From an uncultured Erysipelotrichaceae bacterium (GTDB lineage Bacteria; Bacillota_I; Bacilli_A; Erysipelotrichales; Erysipelotrichaceae): 64,000 nucleotides of DNA. The notes under the pieces are model-generated. The model saw only the letters and a program-made list of their open reading frames with translations, ran no database searches and was not told the origin of the DNA. Position numbers and translations under genes: made by a program. The DNA is taken from contig CANSQL010000004.1 in assembly GCA_947649125.1 (NCBI GenBank), positions 36,200 to 100,199 on the forward strand, given 5' to 3'. Below, one piece after another: positions 51,687 through 63,200 of this stretch. The stretch's first letter is position 1, and each line of letters opens with the position of its first letter.

Positions 51687-53063
51687 CTAAAAACGGAAAT
51701 ATAAAAACGATTGATATTGTGATGCCAATAAAAAGGCAACGGTGATAAAAAACAAACAGGCATATGCGATTACAGGCAGCCATTCACTTTGACAGCGCTC
51801 CGTAAGCATCTGTTTCCATTTTGCGATCGGCAGAAAAACAAGGGCGGCGCTGATGCTCAACAGGCCTGCATAACTGCACAAATAAGCAACACTTCGGGCG
51901 GAATACAGCGTTGAGTGGAAACCGAACATTGCCGAAAGCCGTAAGCCTAAAGCAGTGATATCACTTTCAGCGAAAATAACCCAACCGAAATTCACAAGCA
52001 GAAACGTAATCAAATGCGAGCCGACCTTTAATTTTGTCAAATGCTTCAGCGGTGAATAAGTTTCAAGCAGCAGCAAACCCGCATAATAGAGACCCCATAG
52101 AATAAAATTGAAGCTGTTGCCGTGCCACATTCCCGTCAGCATCCATACGATCAGCACATTTCTGATATGCTTCCAAGCAGATACGCGATTACCACCTAAA
52201 GGAATATAGACATAATCGCGAAACCAAGTCGATAACGATATATGCCATCTGCGCCAGAAATCACGAATCGATTGCGCATGATACGGATGGCAAAAGTTTT
52301 CATTCAATCGATAACCAAGCATCATTGACGTACCGATTGCCATGCTTGTATAGCCGGCAAAATCAAAGAATATTTGAAATGTATACGCTATTGAGGCAAG
52401 CCAACTGCCGAGCATACTCGTATCTGTATTAAGGACAGCACATAGCTGAGCCATACTGTCGGCCAACAGTACCTTTTGCGCCAGTCCCAAGGTAAAGCGA
52501 CGTGTTCCCGCTTCCACACTGTCCCAAGTGACGAAAGCAGCTTCATTTTTTATTATAAAATCATGATATTGCATGATCGGTCCCATCAACAGCTTAGGAA
52601 AGAAGCTGATATAAAGTGCACAATCGATAAGCTTGACATGATCTGTTTTTTCATAACCGATATCAAATAAATAAGACAGCGCTTGAAATAAAATAAACGA
52701 GCTTCCCAGCGGCATCAACAAAGCATCGATTTGAAGCTTTAATGAAAGCATTGAAACGATCGCATCATAAAGTCCTTGTGCATATTTAAAATAAACCAAA
52801 AGAAAAATCAAAAAGCTGCAGAAGCACCACATACGAATTCTTTTTAAACCCTGTTCCTTTGTGTTTTGAATCGCACGCCCGCCAAGATATACATACAATA
52901 TCAACAGTATCAGATAAAGCATATTGATCGGTTTCATCCATCCGTAAAACAATACGCTGATAATAATCAACAAGCCCTTTTTCAAGCGTTTTGGACACAG
53001 CGAATGCAGCAACAGCGACAACGGCAGAAAATAAAACAAAAAGCTCAACGAAGTAAAGCTCAT
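51687..53063 (-). CDS. MBOAT family O-acyltransferase (AlgI/DltB-like)
   Basis: 458 residues with about ten membrane segments. FCHPYHAQSIRDFWRRWHISLSTWFRDYVYIPLGGN and LTGMWHGNSFNFILWGLYY, with the catalytic His, are the MBOAT signature. It moves an acyl (probably acetyl) group across the membrane for transfer to a surface polysaccharide. Its ATG overlaps the stop of the DUF4358 gene (ATGA), and the DHHW gene follows at once. Together with the SGNH gene they form a complete O-acylation module. Confidence 0.95.
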   Translation of the reverse strand: MSFTSLSFLFYFLPLSLLLHSLCPKRLKKGLLIIISVLFYGWMKPINMLYLILLILYVYLGGRAIQNTKEQGLKRIRMWCFCSFLIFLLVYFKYAQGLYDAIVSMLSLKLQIDALLMPLGSSFILFQALSYLFDIGYEKTDHVKLIDCALYISFFPKLLMGPIMQYHDFIIKNEAAFVTWDSVEAGTRRFTLGLAQKVLLADSMAQLCAVLNTDTSMLGSWLASIAYTFQIFFDFAGYTSMAIGTSMMLGYRLNENFCHPYHAQSIRDFWRRWHISLSTWFRDYVYIPLGGNRVSAWKHIRNVLIVWMLTGMWHGNSFNFILWGLYYAGLLLLETYSPLKHLTKLKVGSHLITFLLVNFGWVIFAESDITALGLRLSAMFGFHSTLYSARSVAYLCSYAGLLSISAALVFLPIAKWKQMLTERCQSEWLPVIAYACLFFITVAFLLASQYQSFLYFRF

Positions 53064-53536
53064 AATTCCGCCTCACTTTCCCGAAGCAAAGCATCCGCAT
53101 CCAATGCAATGATACAAACGATCAGATTTCCGTAGCGCTTGATCTGCGCATGTTCAAGCACTTCAAGCTGTGTAATTCCATAGCCCGCAAAGCTTTTTTT
53201 CAAGGCATCGATTCGCTGTTCACAGGCATTGACAACCGTATTTTCATAATCGGGCACAGCCTCAAAAACAGCGATTTCCTCAACATTCATCGCGCCCTTA
53301 TGTCCGTATACATGCACATTATGATAAGCTTCCGCTTGTAAATGATAGCTTCGTCTGATAAATGATGTGCTTTTTTTCTCCATTTGACGTTTTTCTGCTG
53401 CTATTTGAAAATGGTTGCTGAAGGAATCAAATTCATAGATGGGCTGTGCTTTAAAAAACGGATATGCAAGCAATAATACACTGCATATGATAAGCATTAT
53501 GATCATATAACAGTCTTTTCTTGACAGCTGTTTCAT
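53060..53536 (-). CDS. DUF4358-type exported protein, 158 aa
   Basis: 158 residues from ATG 53536 (GGAGGT 7 bases upstream). Membrane anchor at ~10-28, then an extracellular alpha/beta domain with AVFEAVPDYENTVVNACEQRIDALKKSFAGYG and a YGNLIVCIIALDADALL end, which resemble DUF4358 proteins found beside MBOAT genes. No catalytic residues are evident. It sits between the SGNH hydrolase and MBOAT genes with overlapping starts and stops on both sides, so it is probably a structural partner of the complex. Confidence 0.7.
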   Translation of the reverse strand: MKQLSRKDCYMIIMLIICSVLLLAYPFFKAQPIYEFDSFSNHFQIAAEKRQMEKKSTSFIRRSYHLQAEAYHNVHVYGHKGAMNVEEIAVFEAVPDYENTVVNACEQRIDALKKSFAGYGITQLEVLEHAQIKRYGNLIVCIIALDADALLRESEAEL

Positions 53537-54285
53537 TTCAGTACCTCCAATAAATAAGGAAGCCATTGTTCATAAAAGGAATATTTCGGATGTACTCCGT
53601 CTGCTTCATAATCACTTCGTTTTCCAAGTAAAAAACCACTGTCAATAAATGTTATCTTTTCCTTTTGACACAGCTTTTTCAATGCTTGATTAAAGCTTTT
53701 CCATTTCGCATAAACAGGTTTTTCGCGAATTGCCGATGAATCGATCGGTAAAATCGCATGGATATAGATTTCAGCCTTCGGCATTTGTTTTCGTACTGAG
53801 GCAACAGCGCCTTGATAATACTTAATAAACTGATCTGCATTACCGCGGCAATATTCTAAATCATTCATCCCGTAATGCAATATGACACGCTTCGGTGATA
53901 AAGCGGCTGCTTTTTTGATATCCTTTGCGCAGTTATCGCTTCTTCGCCCTCTCGTACTGATTGCCTGTGTCGGCTTCAACAGATGATAATCGCTTAAGCC
54001 CTCGACGATCGAATCACCGAGAATGATCGTATTTGTGAATTTGATTCGATTGCGCTCTGCATCGGTTTTTGCCTTTGACAGTGCGATACGCATTTCACTT
54101 GCCTCAATCAGCTCCTGTATTTGCTGCACTTCAACATCCTGAAGCTTAAATAAATAGCTTTCCGCATCAGCTTGTTTTTGTGATAAGGGACGATGGGCAA
54201 GCATGCTTAAAAGCGTGCATAGTATAAACAGCACTGCACTCGATATCAAAAACTGCTTCCAAAAGCTTTTTTGAAACATTTTCAT
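53533..54285 (-). CDS. Membrane-anchored SGNH/GDSL-type esterase
   Basis: 250 residues with an N-terminal membrane anchor (~11-28) and a short coiled region (~40-80). The SGNH domain has block I ILGDSIVEG (88-96), block III HYGMNDLEY with the Asn, and block V DGVHP near the end. It would be extracellular and may transfer or remove acyl groups. It is first in the operon SGNH-DUF4358-MBOAT-DHHW, with a four-base overlap to the next gene. The ribosome site is weak. Confidence 0.9.
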   Translation of the reverse strand: MKMFQKSFWKQFLISSAVLFILCTLLSMLAHRPLSQKQADAESYLFKLQDVEVQQIQELIEASEMRIALSKAKTDAERNRIKFTNTIILGDSIVEGLSDYHLLKPTQAISTRGRRSDNCAKDIKKAAALSPKRVILHYGMNDLEYCRGNADQFIKYYQGAVASVRKQMPKAEIYIHAILPIDSSAIREKPVYAKWKSFNQALKKLCQKEKITFIDSGFLLGKRSDYEADGVHPKYSFYEQWLPYLLEVLK

Positions 54286-54369
54286 TTTATTAAACGCTTA
54301 CCCTTCCCTGTTTTCAAATAAAAATCATTCACTGTAAAAAATCATAGAATTTAATCAAAAATATCCTGT

Positions 54370-54879
54370 TTAATCTAAAAGCCAGTCCTCACCCTTGATG
54401 GCCTCTACTCTTGATAAGGACGGGTAATCTAATTGACGAAGCACCTCGTAAACGATAATGGCAGCACAGTTGGATAAATTTAACGAACGTGCATTTTCCA
54501 CCATCGGAAGTCTCATACAATGGTCTAAACGATCGCGCAGAATTTCCTTCGGAATACCGGTGCTTTCCTTGCCGAGAATCAAATAGATATCGCCTTTAAC
54601 TGCCGAAAAATCAAAATCTGACGGGGCTTTTTTCGCATAACGGGTCATAAAGTAGAAATTACCGCTTGAATGCTGATCTGAGAAAGCTTTCCAGCTTGGA
54701 TACACAGTGTAGTCCAAATCCTTCACATAATCCATGGCACTGCGGCGCAGATGCTTTTCATCTAAGGAAAAGCCCAAAGGCTCAATCAAATGCAGCTTAC
54801 TGCCCGTTGCCATGCAGGTACGCATGATATTGCCGGTATTCTGCGGGATTTCCGGTTCATATAAAACGACATGTATCAT
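54370..54879 (-). CDS. trmL: tRNA (cytidine(34)-2'-O)-methyltransferase
   Basis: 169 residues of the SPOUT fold. LYEPEIPQNTGNIMRTC (7-23), LILGKESTGIPKEIL and ARSLNLSNCAAIIVYE form the knotted SAM site typical of TrmL. It methylates the wobble 2'-OH of tRNA-Leu species. Its ATG overlaps the stop of the XTP pyrophosphatase gene by four bases, and the two with the radical SAM gene form an operon. Confidence 0.94.
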   Translation of the reverse strand: MIHVVLYEPEIPQNTGNIMRTCMATGSKLHLIEPLGFSLDEKHLRRSAMDYVKDLDYTVYPSWKAFSDQHSSGNFYFMTRYAKKAPSDFDFSAVKGDIYLILGKESTGIPKEILRDRLDHCMRLPMVENARSLNLSNCAAIIVYEVLRQLDYPSLSRVEAIKGEDWLLD

Positions 54880-55463
54880 TGCTGCTCCTCCATATATGCT
54901 GTTAATTGGGCCAACGCACGTCCGCGATGACTCACTTTGTTTTTCATATCCTCACTGACATCGGCCAATGTCGTATGATACGGCGGATAATAGAAAATCG
55001 GATCATACCCGAAGCCTCCTTCACCGATGCACTCCCGCGCAATTTCACCCTCTACGATACCGGTAAAGACATGCTCCCTACCGTCTGCTTCAATATAGGC
55101 GATTGCGCAAACAAACTGAGCGCCGCGATCCTCATGCCGATTGACTTCCTCAATGATCGCATGATTTTTTACTTCATAGCTTGTATCCTCACCCATAAAG
55201 CGAGCACTGTAGATACCGGGTGCCCCGTTCATCGCATTCACCGCTAAGCCGGAATCATCACTGACAACGGCAATAGAAAGATGTTTATGCAGTGCTCTTG
55301 CCTTGATCAGCGCATTTTCGCTGAAGCTTGTTCCGTTTTCCTCAATTTCTATTACTTCTGTTAAATCAAGCATGCTTTTTACCTCATAGCCTAACGGTTC
55401 CAGCATCTGTTTAAATTCTGCTACCTTATGAGCATTGCCTGTCGCAATCATAATCTGCTTCAT
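54876..55463 (-). CDS. rdgB: XTP/dITP diphosphatase (RdgB/HAM1 family)
   Basis: 195 residues from ATG 55463, with AAGGAG 9 bases upstream. MIATGNAHKVAEFKQML, VSDDSGLAVNAMNGAPGIYSAR and GEGGFGYDPIFYYP, ending SHRGRALAQL, are the family landmarks. It hydrolyses deaminated purine nucleotides to keep them out of DNA and RNA. Its ATG overlaps the stop of the radical SAM gene (ATGA). Confidence 0.95.
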   Translation of the reverse strand: MKQIMIATGNAHKVAEFKQMLEPLGYEVKSMLDLTEVIEIEENGTSFSENALIKARALHKHLSIAVVSDDSGLAVNAMNGAPGIYSARFMGEDTSYEVKNHAIIEEVNRHEDRGAQFVCAIAYIEADGREHVFTGIVEGEIARECIGEGGFGYDPIFYYPPYHTTLADVSEDMKNKVSHRGRALAQLTAYMEEQQ

Positions 55464-57133
55464 TCTGAAATCTCCTTCCAATTTTCCAATGTCGTATCGC
55501 ACCAATATCGCTTTGTTTTCTGTGCCGAGCGATCGAATATAATCAGCTGATATCCTAAAGTATGATCGATCCATCCGTAGCCCATCATACTGTAATGATC
55601 TAATGAATAAGCTGATATACCGTATTGTTTCGCTGCTTCCTTCAGCTGAAATCGAAGTTCATCATTCAGCTTATAGGAATGAAAATGCGCAGGTCGCTGC
55701 TTCACATTTCGATAATAGTCCATATTCAGCATCGCCGCTAAATACAGCTGATCCATTTCCGGTATTGCCCGCATAAAGGCTTGAAACAGCTGCTGAGGCG
55801 CATAAGGGTGCTTCAGCTTACGATATTCCCTGCCCAATGCTTCAAATAATTGAAATGCGCTTTTTTGATATCCGAGTGCTAACAACTCATTTACCGTATA
55901 GCGGCATTTCCCGCTGTTCCAGTATTTTTCCACCGCCTGCGCACAGGATGCTATATCCTGCAGCTCCGCTTTGGTAAGCCACGATGTTTCCTGTATCGTA
56001 TACGGGGCATGCGCTTCAAAAACAAAGCCGTATTGATTCGCCTTCTGCTTCAATTTCGTTCCCTTCAACAGCTTTAATAATCCGAGCTGACATTCATCGG
56101 CCGCAAGCGCAAACAGCTGATCAAAGGATTGGCGAAAGGTTGCTTTATCCTCATAGGGCAGACCGGCAATCAAATCAACGTGCATTGTGATATTCGCTTT
56201 TTTCAAACGGGAAATGACCTCACGCAAACGCTTGTTGTTTTGTATACGACCGACGCTTTTTAAGGTCGGCTCATGAAATGACTGCACACCGATTTCTAAG
56301 CGAAAGCGCTTCGGGTCTGCTTCATGCTCAAAAAAATGCAGCAGATCCTCGGATAATGTTTCTGCGACAACCTCAAACTGAAAGCTTTGTTTGTGACAAT
56401 GCTCATTCATATAACGTGCAATCGTTAAGGCTCGCTTCGGATCACAATTAAAGGTGCGATCCAAAAGCTTTACTTGTGTAACACTTGAATCCTTAAGCTT
56501 TTCAAGCAGCTTCATCACATAAGGCAGTGAAAATAAGCGCACATTTCGATCACAGGAGCTTAAGCAATACTCACAGCCATACGGACAGCCTCTGCTTGTT
56601 TCTAAATACAGGTAACGCTTATCCATATCGGCTGCATCAGCTTCCATGAAATAAGGATCATCAAGCTGTTCCAAATAGGATAATGGAGTGATTCGCTTAT
56701 CGCGATTGGGGTGCTGACGGGTACAGATACCGCTGATTTCATAGGATTGTTTCTGTTCCAGCATTTCGATATATTCCCAAACGCTTTGTTCTCCCTCACC
56801 GATGCTGATCGCATCAACACCGCTTTCCAACAAGTCCTCTGATTCATAGCTTACCTCCGGACCGCCGACAAGTATTTTCACGTTTGGCTGTGCCTGCTTC
56901 AATGCTTGTATCAACTCTTTGATGGATTCAATGTTCCATATATAAACACTGAAACAGATGATATCGTATTTTTGTTGAAGTATATCTTTTTTGATTTCGG
57001 ATATATCATCCTTAATAGTATATTCTTTAAGAATTACATGCTGCTGTGTATTCACTCTTGCCTGATAAATCCATCGTAATGCAAGATTTTTATGTATATA
57101 TTTGGCATTTAAAGTAGTTAGCAGTATTTTCAT
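55460..57133 (-). CDS. B12-binding radical SAM protein (DUF4080 type)
   Basis: 557 residues. The N-terminal B12-binding-like domain (~1-125) has ILVGGPEVSYE and ISIGEGEQSVWEY. The radical SAM core has CPYGCEYC (~182-189, CxxxCxxC) and LEIGVQSFHEPTLKSVGR. The C-terminal region after ~residue 400 is of the DUF4080 type. The reaction is unknown. It heads the operon with rdgB and trmL. Confidence 0.88.
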   Translation of the reverse strand: MKILLTTLNAKYIHKNLALRWIYQARVNTQQHVILKEYTIKDDISEIKKDILQQKYDIICFSVYIWNIESIKELIQALKQAQPNVKILVGGPEVSYESEDLLESGVDAISIGEGEQSVWEYIEMLEQKQSYEISGICTRQHPNRDKRITPLSYLEQLDDPYFMEADAADMDKRYLYLETSRGCPYGCEYCLSSCDRNVRLFSLPYVMKLLEKLKDSSVTQVKLLDRTFNCDPKRALTIARYMNEHCHKQSFQFEVVAETLSEDLLHFFEHEADPKRFRLEIGVQSFHEPTLKSVGRIQNNKRLREVISRLKKANITMHVDLIAGLPYEDKATFRQSFDQLFALAADECQLGLLKLLKGTKLKQKANQYGFVFEAHAPYTIQETSWLTKAELQDIASCAQAVEKYWNSGKCRYTVNELLALGYQKSAFQLFEALGREYRKLKHPYAPQQLFQAFMRAIPEMDQLYLAAMLNMDYYRNVKQRPAHFHSYKLNDELRFQLKEAAKQYGISAYSLDHYSMMGYGWIDHTLGYQLIIFDRSAQKTKRYWCDTTLENWKEISE

Positions 57134-57222
57134 GTAATCATTTCTCCTATACGGCTATTATTATACTAGGAATTGCAGTTCAAAACAAATAAAACAATCG
57201 CTTTTGTGCTTTATTTTATTAG

Positions 57223-57250
57223 AAAAAGGCAGCACATTTAAAATGCTGCC
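57223..57250 (-). terminator. Terminator of giant surface protein 2
   Basis: GGCAGCA/TGCTGCC stem (57228-57234/57244-57250), followed on the minus strand by TTTTTC. Confidence 0.85.
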
Positions 57251-57261
57251 GTTGAATTGTA

Positions 57262-60200
57262 TCAATTTTCTTTTCTATGCCGATTCAGAAGGAAAAGAAT
57301 GATTCCTAAGGAACAGAGAGTGATAGCGAAATATAATGATGTGAAAGTATTATCACCTGTGTTAGCTCCGCCCATGCTTGTCGCAGGGTTGTACTGTCCC
57401 TTGACTGAGGTATCAGACTTATCGTCTTTCGGTTTATTCGGTTCAGTCGGTGTTTCATCATCGATATCGCTTGGGTCCTTGTATTGAATATCCATTGTGT
57501 AATACGGTACATCTCCGTCTACCTTGATTCCCGGCTTCCATTCTGTAATATCCATTACTTTATCATCAGGAATGCCATCACCATCGGTATCTATATTGAT
57601 ATCGGGAACTCCGTCTCCGTCTCCGTCGATATCTACATCGGGAATACCGTCTCCATCCGTATCGATATTAAGATTGGGAATGCCATCACCGTCCGTATCC
57701 ACATTAATACTTGGATATCGATCATCAATGATACCCATATTCAATAACGGTTCTAAATCCTTCATAGTATCATAGCTGAATTTCTTATAGGTGTAATTTT
57801 TATCAGGCTTCCATTCCTCAGGAATTTTTCCGATGTTTAAGAATGGATTTTCTCCGTCAAAGGAAATATTGAAATCTGCTTTCATATCGCCGTCAGTATC
57901 TAGATTGATATTCGGAATACCATCTCCATCTGTATCCACATTGATTACTGCCTTTATACTTGTACCTGTACAGTACTCCTCTAAAACACCATTATCGATA
58001 TCTGTCTTTACGCACTTCGTCGGTTTCCAATCTGATTTCTTTAAGATGACTAAGTTAAGGTCAGGTTTACCATCATTGTCTGTATCAATATTCAAGTCAG
58101 GCTTGCCATCGCCGTCACTGTCAATATTGATATCAGGAATGCCATCATAATCTCTGTCTCCGTTGATGACGATCCATTTGGTTTCATCATTCGGGTCCTT
58201 CCACTTAATGTTCAAATCAGGACATCCGTCTCCGTCAGGATCGTTGAAATCAGGTTTACCGTCACCATCTACATCAACATCGATCTTTTTGATGTTTAGA
58301 TCGGAACATTTTTCTGTCGATTCATTTGTCGCATTGTCTACCGTTGTTGCGCATACTCGATAGTTTCCGATATTGTTGATTTTGAAGCTCAATATCTTAT
58401 TGGTGCCCGGTTCTGCCGTATCCTCTTGAAGCGGTGTCGTGCTTGTCATAATTCCTTGATCGTCTAATTCATATACTCGATAGCTTACCTCTTTGATGCC
58501 GCTGACCTTCACTGTCTTTCCGCTTTGCGGCTGTGGATCATCGGTTTTGATCTCTACCTTTACTCCCGGCTTGAAGTAATGTCCTAACGTAATCTCATTC
58601 AATAAGTTTGATAATCCGTCATCATTTACAGGGTAACCTGTGATACTTACTACCTTTGGGTTCGTCATATCAATCTTGACATGATCCTCGATCTTTTCAC
58701 TGATCGCTCCCTTATGCGGACTGGTGCCGTTCGGATCAACTCTGAAGTAGATGTCGGTCTTATTGTCATCCTCTTTCGTTACGGTAAAGCGCTGTTTATC
58801 TACATTACTGAATGTATTCGTATTTGATATTTGATCGTATACTCCTGCATCAGCACTTGCGTTGACTACATCAATTACTACATCAACAATATAATTGTGC
58901 CAATCTTGGGATGATACAACAGTGCCGTTCGGGTCCTCTAAGTGATACCAGTTGTCCTGCGGTTCATCCTGTTTGATCGTCAAGGTTCCTGATTCTATCT
59001 TGATTTCATAGTGCTCCGTATTCCCGCTCAGCTCATTCGCTCCGTAGCTTCCGCTGATATCATAGCTTCCTGTCGTATTTGTATTGTTGATTGCCGTTCC
59101 GTTTTTCTTTGCGCTTGTATTCTTTGGAATCGGGAAATCTGCGATACTGTCATTGAACGCAAACGCATTGACGCTTGGCTGTTGAAAGCTGAACTGTGGG
59201 AATGCTTCGCCTACATAGACTTCCTCATCTTTATATGTGAACGTGATTGCCTTCTTTTTTACGATGATGATTTGTTCCCCATAATCTCCACCGATCGCAT
59301 TACAGTCATCGACCGCAGGGTCAAACGGCTCACTTGTTTGACATACCTTTACGATCACCTGTCCGCTACCGATTGCTTTTATCGGCGGACTTGTCCTTAC
59401 ATTGACCGGATTACTATCTATTTCTAAAACGCTTGTGTCATCTACATAGAAGTATGCAGGGATTCCGTTCTTGTAGCCTCCTGATATCCTTGCCTCGATA
59501 TTGGTATCTCCGTATGTCATTCCCGGTACATACAATGTCAAGCTTGTCGGCGGTCGCTCCGTCGTTTCTAATATCGTCGTTGCCGTTTTACTTTTATAAT
59601 TTCGATCCTCAGGTGAGATAGCTGTCAGTGTTGTGCTTCCTACTTTCCCCATCGTTTGAAAGCTTTGATCCTGTCCGTTGATCGGTGCCAATGCCTCTGC
59701 GATCGTATTGTCACTGCTTGACAACAGCACATCGCCTTGACTCAGTTTACCGTTATACGTCGGTTGTATCGTTGCCGGTGTTTTTCCGATTGTCCATTTT
59801 GGAGTATTCACAAAGGCAAAGTCTGACTGTTCTGCCTTTTCGATTACTACCTTCGCATAGATACATTGTGCCGCATAACCGTTCTGTGCACTCATACAAG
59901 CCTTTACATACGCATGTCCCCCGCTTCCGTATTCCGCATTCGGGTCACTTGCGTTTAGAATATTGAAATGATTCAGATTATTATGATCGATCACATCCTC
60001 ATCTACATCGATTCCCGGTGATTCTGTGATCGTCACCTCACTATAGGTTGAATCGATATTCGTTTTCACATCAATCGTTCCGTTTGGTTCATATGTCTTT
60101 TTATATACAGGTACATTCTTTGTCCCGTAAGTATCTGTAAGTGACAGCTTCGTTCCCGTGATTGGATCAATAAAGTAGAAATCCGCCTGTGCATCCTCTA

Positions 60201-63200
60201 TTACGATGATGATATCGACCGTTCTTGTGTTGTGATTGGAATCTGTCACATCTACTTGAATATAATATCTGTTTCCTGTTCCGTGATTGTTCAGATCACT
60301 CGCTGTTATATCTTGATTCAATGTGATATAGCCGGTCGGTGTTACGGTAAACAAATTCGCATCTGCGTTTTTCGTTCCGTTGCCTGTGTTCTTGGCAAAT
60401 GTGCTTCCCGATACACTCACCTGTGCCACAGCTACATCCCTTTTCGCAGTACCACCGTTAGGATTCGCAATTGTATGAAGTGCTTTCTTTAAGGTTGTAT
60501 CCGGTGTATACGTTACTCCTGTCGTTCCCCCATTCTCGATACTTCCCGTTACTACAATGTTGCCGGGTACATATACTTGAATTACCTTACCTGTCGGTGT
60601 GGTCGCTGTCTCATAATTATCATCGCCGTTTAGGGTGCCCGTCAGAGTCGCACTTCCTGCATCACTCGCATTACTTGTCGGACATACTTGCCCTTGGGCA
60701 TTGATTGTGAATGGTGCATTACTGTTTGTATTACTTGAAGTATATTGTATTGTTTCACCTAATTTAGAATATGTGGAAGTGATGCTCGCCGGAACACTCA
60801 CACAAGCACCACCCACCGGAAGCTTTAATACACTTGTATCAGGGAATGCAATCGTTTGCGGATATTTATTTACATTCACGATCAACTCTGTATCTACTCC
60901 TGTGGAACCATAAATACCGCCTGTAATATGCGCTTTGATTTTCACATTGTTTAAGGTATTTGTATCACTCGCCTTTTTTACCGTTGCGCTAATTGTTGTC
61001 GTACCTGATATACTTAACACATTATTAGGATTGGGTATTAAGGAATACTGTATCGTAGTCCCGCTTAATGTACCACTGGTCGTTTCAATCAACTTCGTAT
61101 TGAAGGTACCGCCGTTGTTTGGTTCTCCGCTTGGATCATATGTTATCGTATAAGTATTGCTTCCTAACGCATTTCCCGGACTGTCGGGATTTTCCCATCC
61201 TACTCCCGATAAGCTTGCCGCTCCTATCGTAATCGTTTTCGTTACCGTTGTCGTTTGTTTTGTAGGTGAAGTATTATCCTTTACCTCTACTTTGATGGTA
61301 TAGCTGCCCGGTGTTAAACCGTTTGCACCTACACTTGTATTTACATACACATTACCGCTTGAATCGATATAGAAGGAACCGTTATTCCCTTGTCCGCTCG
61401 GCAGTGTATACGTAAACGGTGCCGTTCCCCCGCTTACATCGATATGACCGATGCGATTTGGCTGCGTATAGCTTGTCGGTGGTTTTGCCGCACTGCTTCC
61501 CGCTGTGATATTCGTTTTATCCTCTATATAATTCGCTGTGATTCCTAACTGAAAGGTAATTGTTTTTGTTGTAGTCGCAGCTTCATAATTATCTGTTTCA
61601 GGTACCTTTGCCTGTATCACAATACTTCCTGTCGCATTTGCCGCAAACACGATTGTCGCATTATCCCCTGCATTCGCTGAAGTAAACGGTAACCCGCTTG
61701 ATATGATATTACTGCTTCCCGAAACAAAGGAATATTCGATATTCACATCACTATCCGATATGTCACCGTTCGTATGTGTCGCATGTTCATTATGGTTTGT
61801 CGTTCCTGTTGTACTGCCCGAAACATAAGTCGTACCTTGATCATCGTTGTCAAAGCTGATCGTCGGCTTTGTTTTCTTGACATCAAACGAGGTACAAACC
61901 TTTTCGGTCGGATTTCCTGCATTATCTACCGGATTTCCGTTATCATCCACTGCGGTAATACAGAACTTGTACGTTCCTGCCTTTAAACCGCCGTTCACTA
62001 AATCAGGCGCATTACTTTTGATTTTTACATTCAGCGGTGTATTACTTGAAGCATTGTTACCGTCTAAACCATCAATTTCAAAGTTGAGGTAAGAATTATC
62101 TCCATTCGATATCAAATCATAAACCAACGGAGTCACACCTAACGGATTTGCAGTCACCTTTCCTACCGCCTGTCCTGCATTCACATTCTTACTGAATTCA
62201 TAATCTCCTGCCGCAGCTCCGCTCTGCGGCGTTTTTGTATAAATAAGCTTATGCTGTTCAACAATGCTCAACGGCTTCAAGTCTGAAATCGGAGAACAGT
62301 TTGCCGGTCGATTCGTTCCGTCAAATTCCTCATTAACGATACCTACCTTATAATCTCCTAAAGGTATACCGGTCAAATCTAATGTCACAAAGCCGCCGCT
62401 CGGAGCACTCAGCTTGCGATAATACTTTATATTCGTACCGGAATTATCATATAAAATTACTGATATCACGCTTCCTGTTCCCGAATTGGCAGTAACCTTC
62501 AACTGAACCGTTTTATCCTTCGTTATCTTTGTGATCGGTTTACCGTTTTGTGTTTTTCTTATTTCATCTAAATTCGCAGTTAAGGAAGAAGATATCCTTA
62601 TCTTCACCGGATTCAATTCATTGTTATTATTGAAATTAGAAGTATCGATCTGATAATTATGCCAGTTTCCGTCCTGATAGGTCGTATCAGCCGCAAAAAC
62701 TACCTTTGTCTTATCTAAGGTCGCAAATGGTCTGATAGAGCTTCCTTGCCAAGTAACATCAATATTAAACATTCCTTCACTTTGAGCAATACTTGAACCA
62801 TTTGAAGCATCATTGAAGGCTACCCCTGTCTCAGTCATTCCTTTTTGAATAACGTTATATTTGATTCCGTTAATAATCGTAGCGCCGTCAACCCAGTACC
62901 ATACACCACTGGTATACCTTCTGTCAGCAGATGATGTAAAACCTAAGCTTCCGCCTGTCTTAATCTCTGAAATGGTTGGTAAGAAAGGGCTTCTTGTGAT
63001 AATTCCTTGTTCCTTCGCATTTACATTTATCATATTAATTTCATCTACAACTGCCTGTGGGAAACAATATGAACTGGAGCATGAAATATCGAAAGCATAC
63101 TTAAGTGATCTTGATCCCATAATTACATATTGATTTACATTGTTTCCGACATCCCAAACAACATCATTTCCGTTATAAGAGCCTAATACAATCTTTGAGC

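Noticed and set aside
51687..54285. Reading the MBOAT operon as a D-alanylation (dlt) operon
   Set aside because: There is no DltA ligase or DltC carrier protein gene, and the partner proteins are SGNH, DUF4358 and DHHW types.
57590..57720. Regularly spaced repeats that look at first like a CRISPR array
   Set aside because: The units are continuous 36-base coding repeats (DxDGDGxPD) without spacers and lie inside a long open frame.
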